Origin: Diphasiastrum complanatum
Taxonomy: Eukaryota; Streptophyta; Lycopodiopsida; Lycopodiales; Lycopodiaceae
NCBI GenBank assembly: GCA_029204225.1
Contig: CM055104.1
Location: 55,160,538-55,224,537, forward strand
Length of the DNA stretch: 64,000 nucleotides
Direction of reading: 5' to 3'
Part shown: positions 11,501 to 22,277 of the stretch, piece by piece
Numbering within the stretch: position 1 is the first letter of the stretch
Layout: the number at the start of each line of letters is the position of its first letter
Translations under genes and position numbers: made by a program
Notes under the pieces: model-generated
What the model was told of the DNA's origin: nothing
Seen by the model: the letters and a program-made list of their open reading frames with translations, nothing else
Database searches by the model: none

Positions 11501-14500
11501 AGGCAAGTATACACCTTTCTGTCATGAATGTGGAACAAAAATTGTCCAGTACGCACCAGTAAATTATATATCAATCAGACCAACAAGGCCATTTGTAACA
11601 TCAAGTGGACCAGGAGCTTATCCTCCATTTACAAATGCACATGTGCTAGCAGTAACAAGGGCACAAAAGGGCAAGGAGAAAATGAAGGAAGATCTTCCAA
11701 GTCAATCTGTACCAAAACGATCAAATGCAGTACCGTTGTTAGCGCAGAATTATCATGATGGAAGAGTGGAGCAAAAAAGATGCCAAAAGGTAAAGGAATG
11801 GATCAAAGAGTTTCAAGATCTAGAGAAAACTCCAGTGGCACGTAAGACTAAAACATCAGAAAATCGACACAGACTCAGATAGTGAGTCAGATCTTCAACG
11901 AGTCAAATCGCATCAGAGGATCGAAGTTCAACCCAGAAGATCAAATCGATCCAGACAGCCGCTATCCATATTTATGGATGATCCAACCTACTAGTTTGTG
12001 CAAGAACCATGCACTGTATCGGAGGCAATGTCAACTCAAGATGTTGATCAATGGAAAGTCACAATGAACACAAAATTTGATTCTCAAATTGAAAATCAGA
12101 CATGGACTATAACAAAGCTGCCAAAGGATCGAAATCTAATTCCATGCAAATGGATATTTAAAGCGAAGTATGATGCTGAAGGAAAACTAAATCGAGCTAT
12201 GGCGTCGAAAGTCTATTCCTCTTCTTCGTGTGAATCAGAGAAAACACACTCCAATTCCTCTCACATGCAACAGTTGTGCAATCCTGTGAGAGAACTCAAA
12301 TTGCTAGAGTCTGCAATCTGGGAACGTCAATCCCATACTTGTCCCACCGTGAGACAGGCGCAACATGCCTAGGGGTAAGAATTTAGAAAATTGACAAGTA
12401 GAGTCTGAGTCAAGAGTCAAAACTTTTAACTAACTCTTTAGTAGTGAGGACTCAACTTCAAATGAGTTCTAATAGGTTAAGGTAGACTATTGCAATTTAC
12501 AAGTCACTATTTATAGTTTACCTGGTCTCAATCGTGCTGATGAAGAGCCGAACTCAAGAGTCTCACGTCTAAACACCACCAAGTCCGTGTATCACTCCAG
12601 CCATCTGAAATGATGCTGCATCCAAACCTACATAGGATTCCCATTTGAAAGTGAACACAATGAGTCATGACAAACAACTACTAGTTGAAACTTAGAACTT
12701 AGAACTTCAAGAATCAACTTTCAACTTACTACTTAGAAGTCAGAACATTCAACACAGCCATAGATGAATCATGATTCATGGTGAACAGTTACTGCTCAGT
12801 TAGATCGCAATTCACGAAGCATAAGTAATAAGTATATAGTACATACTAGACCCATGATCTCTTGATGGGGTCCAAGTCAACGTCTTGCTCTGCAACAAGC
12901 TCTCTCGGCCTGAGCTGCTCCATGCAACCAATGCTGGATACGACTCTCATCATGTCCCTCCATGCAAGAGTCCAAGGCATCAAACGATAAGTACAAACCA
13001 ATTGCATAATCCGTTGAGTCGAGAGTCAATTGTGTAACTTGTAACTTGTGACTTGCCAATGCGTCATGCTTCATGACTCATATATTCAAATTTTGATACA
13101 TCTATGACGAACCAAAATTTAGAGCGCTGAGTAGAGACATAGCCGGCGGTCGCATATGCCATACATAATACATGAGTCATGACACTACAATGTACGTAGA
13201 TGATAGTACAAATTAAAAAAAATGATCAAAAATTAAGAAAGATTCAAGAGTCAAGAATGCAGTTATGTACTTGGCCACGTGGAAGGGGAGGTCGCATAGG
13301 TAGAAACACCTCCGAACTGCAACTCGAGCTTGGTCCTTATTCCTGGTCTTATAGCGACCCACATAATAATCTGTGCCCCCAAGCTGTCTAGACCTACCAA
13401 GATGGTCAAGCATGCCAAGTGGACTGATCACCCACAGGTAAATGCCATGTGCCAATTGACGGGAATAGCAGGTAGAAGGACTCAAGGAGGGGGTGCCTAT
13501 GGTTGGGAGGTTCATTCTACACACCGGCTTCTAGGATTCACGAGCTTGGAGAGATTGGTTTGTGACAATCGGTATCAGAGCCTCGTTCTAGACAGAGAAA
13601 CGTCCGTTCTAGAGAGAGAAAGTGAGAAAAAGCTTGGTTTTTTACCATAACTTGGTCTATAGTGCTCAGATTTGAGGGAGATCTGTCTCAGATCATTTCT
13701 AGTGGGCAGTCGCTGTAGATCAGCAGGGATTCACGCTGCAAATCTCAGATTTCAGGAAGTTTCAAAGTCTTGGAGGGCGAGCACATTTTTTCTAAAGGTT
13801 TTTCGCTCATAACTCTCCGGAACCTTCTCAGGTCCTGATCAGATTTTGGGAGCATGTTCCTAGTATCCATAGCGATCCTATAGAGCCAGCATATGCCGGT
13901 TTTGGAGCAGATTTGCCTCTGTTTCACCAAAAAGTCAGTTTTCAAGCCAAAAAACAGGTCAGATTTTTGGATTGGGCGTAACTTCTCTGATTTTTCTCCG
14001 GTTTCTGCTGTTAAGGGTGCAGATTGGGCCTAGTAGGAGGGTGACCTACTGCCAATTGACGGTTCGTGAAAAGCTTTTGCCGTTTGGAAGAAATTCGACG
14101 TCAAACAACCCGCTTTTTTCCTGTTTTTTTTTTTTACTTTCAAGCGGATTTGGTGCCCAAAAAAAGTTTTTTACCGACTTTTGTACCAACGTAGGATGCA
14201 AGGGAAGTACTACCTGTCCTTGGCTTTGTGTTTTTTTCAAACTTTTATTACTTTCCAGTTGCCTTTTTCTCTTTCAGTTCTAAATTGTGAATAAATTTCC
14301 ACATTTCCCTTTCCTGAGTGTGTTTCAATAAGTGCAATTTCTAGCTTGATTTCGTGCTGTCTTTGTTTTTGATTCATAATGGAAGATGATAGAGTTGATA
14401 TTCTGCTTAGCCTTTCCCGTTGCTCTTCCATCACCACCACCCAGCCCTGTGCTTAGCCTTGATCGTAACCCACCTATAGTGGCTGCTAGTTCATCTGCTG

Positions 14501-17500
14501 ATGTTTCCTCTTCTGTCCAAGCTCTCATGGATAGTATGGAGAAGACCATCGCAAAGATGCGAGAGATGCTCTCCTCTGTAGTTGGTGGTTTTGCGTCTTC
14601 CTCGCAGCATGCTTCGCCTTATCCTTATCCATTTCGGTCTTCTGCGGTTTGTCCTGTGTTACCGCCACTCCACCCATAAGACAGAGATTTTAAGCTTACT
14701 CATTTCGCAGGAAATACTTCCCAGCGAACAATTGATGTTGTAAACCAGTGGTTGCATCAGTGGGAAGATTATTTTGATTTGAAGCGGGCCCCAACCGAGG
14801 AGGGTTGGCGAGTTTGCAAACCTGCTTACCATCTCACTGATTTTGCTGACAGGTGGTGGCGCAAGTTGTTGAAGTTTAATCAGGCTCCATCCACCTGGAT
14901 TGATTTCAAGAGGGCTTTTAGAGCTGAGTTCATTCCTCCACATGAGCATGTGTGCGTGACGGATGCTTGGTTTTTGCATCGTCAGAGGCAGTACATGGTG
15001 CAGGAATGTGCTGATAAGTACGTGAGACGCTTATCAAGATTCCAGAAGAGATTCCCGACTGGATCGTAGTCCACATGTTTATTTTTGGCCTTCGCGAAGA
15101 GCTGAGGCCTTCAGTTCTTAATGAAGGGTGCAAGACCTTGGAGGAGGCCGTTGCAACAGCCCTTAACTTCGAAGGTAACATGCATAACAAGGCTGAATCT
15201 GGAGTGGCAAGTGGGCCCCAGAAGAAGGGTTCGCGAGAGTTTGGCCAAGCTGGTCAGAAGAACTTATTGCAGAGGGATCCTATCCAGATGCAGCAGACTT
15301 TGAAGCGCATAGAGGCATCTCCTTTGGCTCATCAGGCTTACAACAAGTCTCCTCTCAGTACAGAACAAAAGGACAAGGCCAAGAAAGACAAATTATGCTT
15401 TTTCTGTCTTGACAAGCATCTTGTCAAAGATTGTCCTCGCCGCCCGGACATGAAGCTCCATGTTTTACAACAACGTCAAGATAAGGACAAGGATGAGGAG
15501 ATTTTGGAAGACTTATTAGTAAGCGACAATGAGTAGGCAGCCTGCATAGTTTTTCTTTCTTTTGCATGTATATAAAGTTTGGACATGAGGGTTTGTCTCA
15601 TGTTTTAAAAGGGGGGGAGACCATTTGTTGAGGGTCCTCTTGTTACCTGTATGCAAATAAAGAGAATGGAGATTCAGTATTTGTGGTTGTGTTATGTGAA
15701 TGTTGATTCCAATTTTGATTCTTATGTTGATAATAATTAGATAAGCACACTCACTAATAAACCACGAGAAGCTTCATCTACTTTTGCATCCCCTAGTGCA
15801 CATGCATTTTCTTTACACCCTAGATGTGGCCCAACAAGTGAGTTGGAGAAGTCCATCCGCACTCAGTTTAAACACGTACTAATTAGTATTATGCCAGAGG
15901 GATTGCCGCCTAGTCGAAACGTTGATCATCGTATTGAGCTCATTCCAGGGGCAAGTCCGGTATGTAGGACTCCTTATAGGATGAGTCTAACAGAGGAAGA
16001 GGAAATGTTGGAGGAGTATCTCAGCTGGGGTACATCCGTTCGAGTTATTCACCTTTCGCCTCTCCTATTTTACTTGTTAAGAAAAAGGATGTAGTTTCTA
16101 GATGTGTGTAGATTACAGGGGATTGAATAAGATCACTGTAAAGCACAGGTATCTAAAAAGTGGATACCATCAAATACGGATCCGAGATGAAGACGTCTAG
16201 AAGATGGCCTTCCGAACCCGTTTCGGTCATTATGAATTTTTGGTTATGCCATTTGGGTTAACCAATGCCCCAGCCACGTTCATGATGCTCATGACCGATG
16301 TCTTGCAAGACTATATGGGCAAGTTTGTCATCAATTTTATTGACGATATATTGATTTTTAGTAAAGCGGTCGAGGAGCATGAGGTTCATCTCAAGACCGT
16401 ATTGAACAAGTTACAAGCTTCTGTCTTGTTTGCGACCAAGCACCGTGAAGGAAGGTATGTAGTTGAGAAAACGGAAGAGTATTCGTGCCAGACGTGAAGG
16501 ATCTTCTTCGTAAGATACTTCATGAATGCCATGTTAGTCCCTCCGCAGGGCACCCTGGTATTGATAAGACTAGTGAGCTTTTAAGAAGGCATTATTTCTG
16601 GCCACGATTGCAGCGGGATGTAAGAGAGTACGTCCAGCGTTGCACGACTTGTCAGGTGAACAAGGCCGAGAGAGTAAGTCCTCCGGGCTTGCTACATCCA
16701 CTTGAGATACCTACAGGAAGGTGGGAAAGCATCTCTATGGAATTTATTGTTGGGCTACCCAAGACCCAGAATGGATTCAATTCCTCGGCACGGCTGCTCA
16801 CCAGAGGGCCTGAGGCCAAGTAAGGGCCAGTGACCGATGAGGACATTTGTCCCAAGTTGGGACCGGTGCGTCACGAGCAGTGACCCGGTGTGGGCGCCTG
16901 ACAAGTTGTCAGAGATGCGGTGTCTCTTGACCGTCGGGACCCTAGCCGTCAGTGACGAGATGCTAGCCGGCAAGTAGTCGGGGTGACCAAGAGGGTCGCA
17001 GGTCTTTGGCAGGGCACGAGGCATGCCAAGTGGACTTATCACCCACAGAGAAGGGGGTGCCTATGGTTGGGGGAGGTTCATTCTACACACCGGCTTCTAG
17101 GATTCACGAGCTTGGAGAGACTGGCTTGTGACAACTTGGTTGTGTGGCACCATAGACCTCTCATTGGTGCTACTTGGGAGACCGCGCACGCTTTGCATGC
17201 ATAGTACCCTTATTTTACCATCATGGACAATTTTTCCTTGAGGGGGGGTGATCCTCCTCACTTGCCTAGGTGTCAAGGTATTGCCAAGTGGCAAGCGTCA
17301 GCTGTGCATGGAGTATGCCATGTGTCGACGATAGGAGAAGTCAAGGTCAAGTGGGTGCTTGAGGGAGGAGGGCATGGGATCTTAAGAGGGAGAGCCTCTT
17401 GAGTATGCCTCACCTTTCTACTATGCAGCAGGTGGCTGGGAGGAGACTTAGCAGCAATGCTCTTATGTGTTTATGCTAGGATCTTGATATGTCCTTTCAG

Positions 17501-18479
17501 GACAAATCAATAGTGGATACTCGGTGCCGACTTTGTTGAGCTTTAAATATTTGGTTTATATAGCTTTGAAAGAGTCATACACAACTAGTGTTCTCCCATA
17601 GGGCTGCCCAAGTGGGACCTTGTCACATCAAGCTATAGGTACGTATATCTGGAAAAACGTTTCTTGCTCTTGTGGATCCATGCAACATTCATTCTTTTAT
17701 CGGCAAGCATATCCTTTGACAGGTTCACGCTGTTCCAATTGAGGCATCCCATGCATGGCGTTTGTGAAATTTCATACTCTTTAGAGAACCTACTTGCTAC
17801 TAGGCATTCAAAATCAAAATGGATATTTCACGGCACTGACAAACCTTTACAGCATTCTGATTGAGAGGTGTGATATGATTTCGGGTGCTAATTGGCTTGC
17901 TTCCCTAGGGGAAGTAACTTTGGATCTCACAGAACAACATATTTGTATGACTCGGGATGCCGACAAGCATGTTTTTCATGATAGATTAATATTGGGAATA
18001 TGAGCTTATCTCTAAAGGGTCATGTTGAAGCTGTATTATGAGGGGTTGAGTCCTTTGTAGGAAGCTCGTATTCAGCTCTTTGTAGAAGATGTGTTACTTC
18101 TCCTGGCGATGTTCTTCATACGATGTGCTTTGTATTAGATTGCTTATGATCATCATTAAAGATATATGACATTTAATGCGGAACTCTGGCTAGTATAGGG
18201 TCCTTTAGCCCACAGATTTGTTCTCATTTATCAGGTTTCTTGGATTAGGTCGTTCAGTATACAAAGAACCTGCTTTTACTTCAACACTTATTGCCAAACG
18301 TACAATGCTCTGTCATCACCAATCCGAACATAAATGCATCTCATGCATCTTTCTATTGGGTCTTCTTTGAATATGACCAGATATGCTTAAACCTTTAACT
18401 GCAAAACAAATCTGTCAGCTTGCTGTTAAATGTTTTCAAGCTTAAACACTTGTTTTTCTTTGTAGTTCAATTCTGAATG

Positions 18480-18524
<45 letters not shown>

Positions 18525-19871
18525 TTTTCAGTGGCCATGCAGCAGCTGGAGGGTGCATTGTTGCGCTTGCCCATGATTACAGATTGCTACGTTCCGATAG
18601 AGGCTTTGTTTTTTTAAATGAGGTGGTCCATCACCCCTTGCTGGAACAACTGAAGTATCTTCTTACTTCTCACAAAATGATTATGCTTGTGTGTTTGTTT
18701 CTACCTCCTGTAACGTCCTTTGACATTTTTTCAATTGTTATTTAATGCTGGTCAACATTGGAAAAAAATTTCAGGTGGAAATTGCAATTGTACCATCAGG
18801 AGGAGTACTCTCTTTGATTCACTCCAAATTGCCAAACCGAACTTACCAGAAAGCTTTACTCTCGGGGTAACTGTTTTTTAGCTGGATGCTACCATCTTAT
18901 GATGCTGCTGAAACGCAAATTGCATGAAGGCATACTCCTCAGCTATGCGATGTGTTTGTGGATTTGAAATAGACACAGGTACTCTGGTCAAGCTGCAGTC
19001 GAGGCAGGTCTGGTTGATGCTGCACTGCCAGATACAAGCTCCACTTTACAAGAGACGATTAAGAGAGGTAACTATTGTTGAGATGGAACTACCACAATCT
19101 AGCAAAGCAATCACTGTGTAGATGTAGTAAGGTGCACTATTTTTCACAGGAAGTTTGTGATTTGTTCAATGTAGGAGCATATTACATCATGTGATAAACA
19201 TAGGAGCATTATACCTGAGTTAATGACTAGCAAATTCATGAGTTTTTTGGCTCTTTTGCCATGACGTACAATGGCACAGAGCTATATCGCTAAGAGGAAA
19301 TAGGTCTTCAAGGATTTCAGGTTAGGAGGGTGAAACATCAAAAGTAGAGACGTTAGGCAGCTTTATTATGCAATGTTTTGGTTGCATGCTCTAAGTGCTT
19401 CTTTCTGTGAATCATTACAGCAAATGAGTTAGCTGCAAAGAAGTTGGATCGTAGCACGTATAAACTGTTAAAGGTGGTCATCTTGCTATGTCTTTGAATT
19501 ATCGTTAACGCTATTCAACATTACATGCATGGATACCTGATGTGGCAAAATGTGCACACAATATATAGATGTTATCGAGCTTTGCTAATTAATAAAAAAG
19601 TAGTGAGCATATACTGTCATATAATGTTCAATTCTCAAGGAGCATGCTGCTGTCTACAAAGTCAAACTGATGAATCGGTGTTAGTACTCTCATCATGCTT
19701 TGTTTAGAATGCATCCCCATTTGAGTGTCAAAGTCTACCTTTAACCACGAAACCTTTTGCATTTGCTATGGAGGGCCAATTTCTGTTTTTTCCATCTTAA
19801 TTTTGCAGGGAGAAATGTTCAAAGCAGAACTTGCCCAGCTCAATACTACAGATTTTGTAGCTAAACTTTGA
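8590..19871 (+). CDS. ECI: enoyl-CoA delta-isomerase-like protein (crotonase family), spliced, 5' end missing
   Basis: Seven exons: 8590-8652, 8892-8965, 18532-18622, 18775-18866, 18979-19067, 19421-19473, 19809-19871 (stop at 19869-19871). All introns are GT-AG, and every join keeps codon phase, giving 174 residues. Plant ECI proteins are about 240 aa, so roughly 65 N-terminal residues are not found. Family marks in order: [14 protein letters not shown] (oxyanion-hole segment), [12 protein letters not shown] joining across the giant intron to [25 protein letters not shown] with the Glu position of the isomerases, [21 protein letters not shown], and a C-terminal AKL that fits a PTS1 peroxisomal signal. 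Family knowledge: these enzymes shift cis/trans-3-enoyl-CoA to trans-2-enoyl-CoA in peroxisomal beta-oxidation of unsaturated fatty acids. Alternative: another plant crotonase of the same fold. Odd: intron 8966-18531 is filled with retrotransposon debris. Confidence 0.85.
9540..11432 (-). pseudogene. chromovirus (Ty3/gypsy) RT-RNase H, integrase and chromodomain fragment
   Basis: Read on the minus strand from 11432 down. First comes the end of RT and start of RNase H ([20 protein letters not shown], then [15 protein letters not shown] and [19 protein letters not shown]). A degraded integrase zinc-binding segment ([11 protein letters not shown]) lies near 10680. The integrase core is open over 10628-9999, with [20 protein letters not shown] and GRTERTNQ supplying the D, D and E. 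After a frameshift the C-terminal domain is at 10110-9883. A chromodomain at about 9720-9540 reads [15 protein letters not shown] followed by DDDSWKRVE, with one stop just before it. The chromodomain places it among the chromoviruses. A (CAA)n tract at 11410-11424 gives a run of cysteines in one frame. Inserted in the isomerase intron. Confidence 0.85.
11433..11880 (+). pseudogene. Ty3/gypsy gag zinc-knuckle fragment
   Basis: Plus-strand reading with CFGCGGNH, then a stop, then [13 protein letters not shown], followed by a tail containing [12 protein letters not shown]. This matches the minus-strand gag at 37459-38755 (CYGCEEGHRIVECLHKG, YTPFCRECG, VVTRPQKRKE). Both therefore derive from one gypsy family with an unusual paired-knuckle gag. 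Only the C-terminal end of gag remains here. It is joined on both sides to other elements. Confidence 0.55.
11881..12215 (+). pseudogene. Ty1/copia reverse transcriptase N-terminal fragment
   Basis: One frame reads RRSNRSRQP, a stop, then [39 protein letters not shown] and [12 protein letters not shown]. This is the linker between integrase and RT plus the first RT block of Ty1/copia elements (family form: W..A...E...L..N.TW.L...P.......KW.F..K....G). It ends abruptly at about 12210 before any catalytic motif, so it is a short dead relic. Confidence 0.75.
12216..13390. other. non-coding intron DNA
   Basis: No domain was recognised. The stretch around 12680-12740 is a low-complexity run of short CTTAGAACTT-type motifs. 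It probably contains decayed retrotransposon untranslated DNA, including the unmapped left part of the next element's LTR. Confidence 0.3.
13391..13567 (+). repeat. 5' LTR (3' portion) of the deleted gypsy element
   Basis: Shares long blocks with 16983-17133: catgccaagtggact, gggggtgcctatggttggg, and ttctacacaccggcttctag followed by gattcacgagcttggagaga. Ends ...ttgtgaca immediately before a primer-binding site, as a 5' LTR should. The left border could not be placed because the two copies diverge there. Confidence 0.7.
13571..13582 (+). promoter_or_regulatory. primer-binding site, tRNA-iMet type
   Basis: ggtatcagagcc lies 3 nt after the LTR end. It matches the common plant retrotransposon PBS complementary to the 3' end of initiator methionine tRNA. 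Confidence 0.75.
14379..15536 (+). pseudogene. Ty3/gypsy gag
   Basis: Gag of the element whose LTR and PBS precede it. The natural ATG is at 14379 ([14 protein letters not shown]). Frame changes occur near 14440-14690, and there is a stop at about 15066. The core reads [20 protein letters not shown], then [15 protein letters not shown] and [16 protein letters not shown], the usual retrotransposon gag layout. The last frame (15075-15536) ends with a single knuckle [13 protein letters not shown]. That is CX2CX3HX4C, one residue shorter than the standard CX2CX4HX4C. At least two frameshifts and a stop mean it cannot make full gag. No protease is found between 15537 and 15842. Confidence 0.75.
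15843..16823 (+). pseudogene. Ty3/gypsy pol with internal deletions (RT, integrase start)
   Basis: RT opens with [20 protein letters not shown] and CRTPYRMS, is frameshifted near 16030, and then lacks the segment between KHRY and KSGYHQIRI. It resumes with [27 protein letters not shown] and the catalytic box [11 protein letters not shown] (16339-16371). RNase H is missing: the reading jumps at about 16440 to the integrase zinc-binding domain ([31 protein letters not shown]). It ends at [18 protein letters not shown], just after the first catalytic position. The element is therefore a deleted, non-autonomous copy bounded by LTR pieces at 13391-13567 and 16983-17133. Confidence 0.8.
16983..17133 (+). 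repeat. 3' LTR (3' portion) of the deleted gypsy element
   Basis: Direct repeat of 13391-13567, ending ...cttgtgaca. It carries small indels relative to the 5' copy (a shorter stretch after cacccacag), so the insertion is not recent. The DNA at 16824-16982 is GC-richer and probably the U3 part of the same LTR. Confidence 0.65.
17258..17480 (+). repeat. LTR fragment, same family as the LTR at 29342-29928
   Basis: Shares ordered blocks with the reverse complement of the gypsy LTR at 29342-29928: attgccaagtggcaag, gcatggagt and gccatgtgtcgacg, gggtgcttgaggg, and gctgggaggagactt. A G-rich tract (gagggggggtgatcc) lies just to its left. No internal region of that element is attached here. Confidence 0.6.
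17640..18003 (+). pseudogene. gypsy protease fragment
   Basis: A frame containing [17 protein letters not shown] resembles the start of a retroviral-type aspartic protease (LVDSGATHSF), although the catalytic DSG triplet is altered to DPC. A second frame reads [20 protein letters not shown] and LGEVTLDL, which matches the protease C-terminus at 6391-6597 (ILIERYNINSGADWFVS). So it is a plus-strand relic of the family present at 5418-7422. Confidence 0.5.
18483..18520. repeat. (TA)n microsatellite
   Basis: About 19 uninterrupted TA units, ending 11 bp before the splice acceptor of the isomerase exon at 18532. It lies where the polypyrimidine/branch region would be, leaving only gtatttttcag before the exon. 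Confidence 0.95.
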
Positions 19872-22277
19872 CCAGCAGCAAAGTTCGAGTTGGTATTTTC
19901 ATCCAAACACAAATATCTTATTTCAAAACCATGGTGGACGTGTTATCTCTTCTAAAATAAAAGGCCGATACAACTTGATGTAGGGGATCATTGTTGAAGT
20001 ATTTTTTTTTTAGATAGATCCCAATTGAGATTGAATGGGTCCTGAGTTCTGAGGCAATGGGCCATTCTTACATGAAACCCTTTTGTTAGGACAATGTGTA
20101 CTCTATAAAAGTTTCAAACAATAATTTGAAAATATTGTAATATGAATGAAGAGAAACATAATTTTGTCTCGACTTGTATCAAGTTGGAGGTTGTATCAAA
20201 CCTCGAATCTGAGACTTGCAAGTAGGCATTTTACTTGCTAAGCTACTTTGCTTGATCCCTATAGGTTAATACATAGATTTTTGCAAAGTTTAGCAAGGAG
20301 AAATCACTATCAACACTAATAACCTAATCGCAAGTTTTTATGTGCATGCAAGGAAAAATATAGAAAAGAGGGGGCTCCTTGACACTTCTTGAAGCATTTT
20401 GTATTAGTTTTTAGATCATTTACTTATTGAAGCTGAGTTTTGGTAATGTTTGACACTGATCAGAGGGAAGAACCGATCGATCTCACTTAATTACATGCAT
20501 AACAATAACCACTCTAGCATGAACTGTTAATTATGTGACTTTGATCACAATGACATCTGGCCATGCTTTTACATTTTTCTTTCCTGAACCAAACTTGACA
20601 AAAAATACCTAGTAGTCATTGGTCAATTTGGTCTAATCCTCTCACCATGATGCATGACTCTTTGACAGTTGTAAAATTTGATTATTTACCTAGGGTGGGT
20701 GAATGATAAGGATCTGTAAGATCTAAAATAACCAAGATTGCTTACATTCGTTTTCTCACTCAAATCTAATGACCTCAACCTTCTGTGCGTATGCTGATGT
20801 AACTAGTGTTACAAATTATTGACAATTGTCTATCTCCAAGTCAATTCATCTACTTGAAAATGAATCAAATGAGTTTCAAAACACCTCACTTGCATGCCAT
20901 TCTCAAGAAGTTGAAACGACATATATTTGAGACTCGCATTAGGTTTAAAGAATCACATCAAATTTTCTAAGACTTGCATTCCTTTTGGTAACTCACACAA
21001 GTATAACAAAGGGCAAGGCTAAAATTTCGTTGAGGCTTGAAATACAATAAAGGGAACTAAGTCCCACATAAAGATCTATGGACTCACGTTCTTCCTCCCT
21101 TGCATTAGCCTCTTTGAAAATCCTAGAAGCCATTTCAAACCAGCAGCAAGGTTGCCTGCCTAGCCACTCTCTTACCACCCATGTTATGCCTTGTCAAGTG
21201 AGATGACGGGCGCCCATGCATGTTGCTATATTGCAAATCTATTGTGAATATTGTGGTAGATGATAGTTCGTCTTTCCAACCGTAGCCTATTGACCGGATG
21301 CAAACAGGGCTGGGTGGTGTGCCACAAGGTTTATGGTCGGAAAGTAATAAAACAGTTGTTCAATTTTAAGGAACATCTATATGCAAGGAATCAGAGGTAC
21401 CTCCAAGATCAAATCGATTATAGCTCAATGTCAATTTTAGTAGTAGAATAATAACACAGGCTAAGCGGGACTACCCTATGAGTGCAACACTTGGGCATTG
21501 TCTACACAAACTCATTTTCTTCCAGTTATCCATTTAAGCGTGGTCAGCAATTAGCATTAAACCTCCAGAGAGCTACAAGCATTCATTCATGAAGAAAATG
21601 TGTGATACACCATACCTTCACATAAACCTCCAGAGAGCTACAAAAAATGTGTGATACACCATACCTTAACATTTTGGTATTACTCTCTATTACAATTTAA
21701 ATGCAATATGTTTGTACTACCATGTTCCACATAAAACCTACCAACTGACATCCAAAGAATGCATACACATCATACAACTGGAAGCAAAATAGATAGAATA
21801 AGTCGATTTTGGAAGAGGTCGATGAAGCCATTTGATAGTAATAGCCGAATTTCAAATACGTTCAGAAGTCTCCTGTTGACAAGAAGCACAGCCCATAAGT
21901 AGTATGATGCTACATTGCAGTCAATAAGAGGAAGCCTTTATCACAGACAGTAGGAAATGTACAATTCCATAGCTATAGATCAATGTTAAGACTAGAATAA
22001 ATCCCAACATTACAAGTAAGGCTTGCAATCTTCCAACTTTATGGAGTCCATCCACAAAGTCTTAAGACCATAAACTCCAACATGCATAGCATTTCTCAAC
22101 ATTGCTACTCAAGCGTGTGAAATAACTATGTACATGGACCAATTTCTCAACATTGCTACTCAAGCGTGTGAAATAACTATGTACTTACTACCTTCGTCAC
22201 TATCTAGCATCAACTTTTTTCAACAATATCCACAAAACTATATCACCAAAAGATAGGAGCAATTTCACTCTTTTTCC
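19872..22277. other. intergenic, 3' regions of two convergent genes
   Basis: Holds the 3' untranslated DNA of the isomerase gene (+) and of the unknown membrane-protein gene (-). No coding domain was recognised. Two local duplications are visible. aaacctccagagagctacaa recurs at about 21559 and 21625, and aatgtgtgatacaccatacc at about 21598 and 21645. A 42-bp block starting tttctcaacattgctactca recurs at about 22090 and 22142. Confidence 0.5.

Larger units (their letters stand above)
8966..18531 (+). other. 9,566-bp TE-filled intron of the isomerase gene
   Basis: The donor follows ...GCC ATC TG (gtactt) and the acceptor is tttttcag before T GGC CAT. The split codon TG|T is completed exactly. 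The intron contains a chromovirus fragment (-), a gypsy gag piece, a copia RT piece, a deleted gypsy element with PBS, a lone LTR, a protease fragment and a (TA)n tract. The neighbouring introns of this gene that can be measured are 110-350 bp. Confidence 0.8.

Noticed and set aside
20993-21451. Small frames on both strands between the isomerase and the membrane-protein gene
   Set aside because: About 60 codons, no domains, no conserved splice context.
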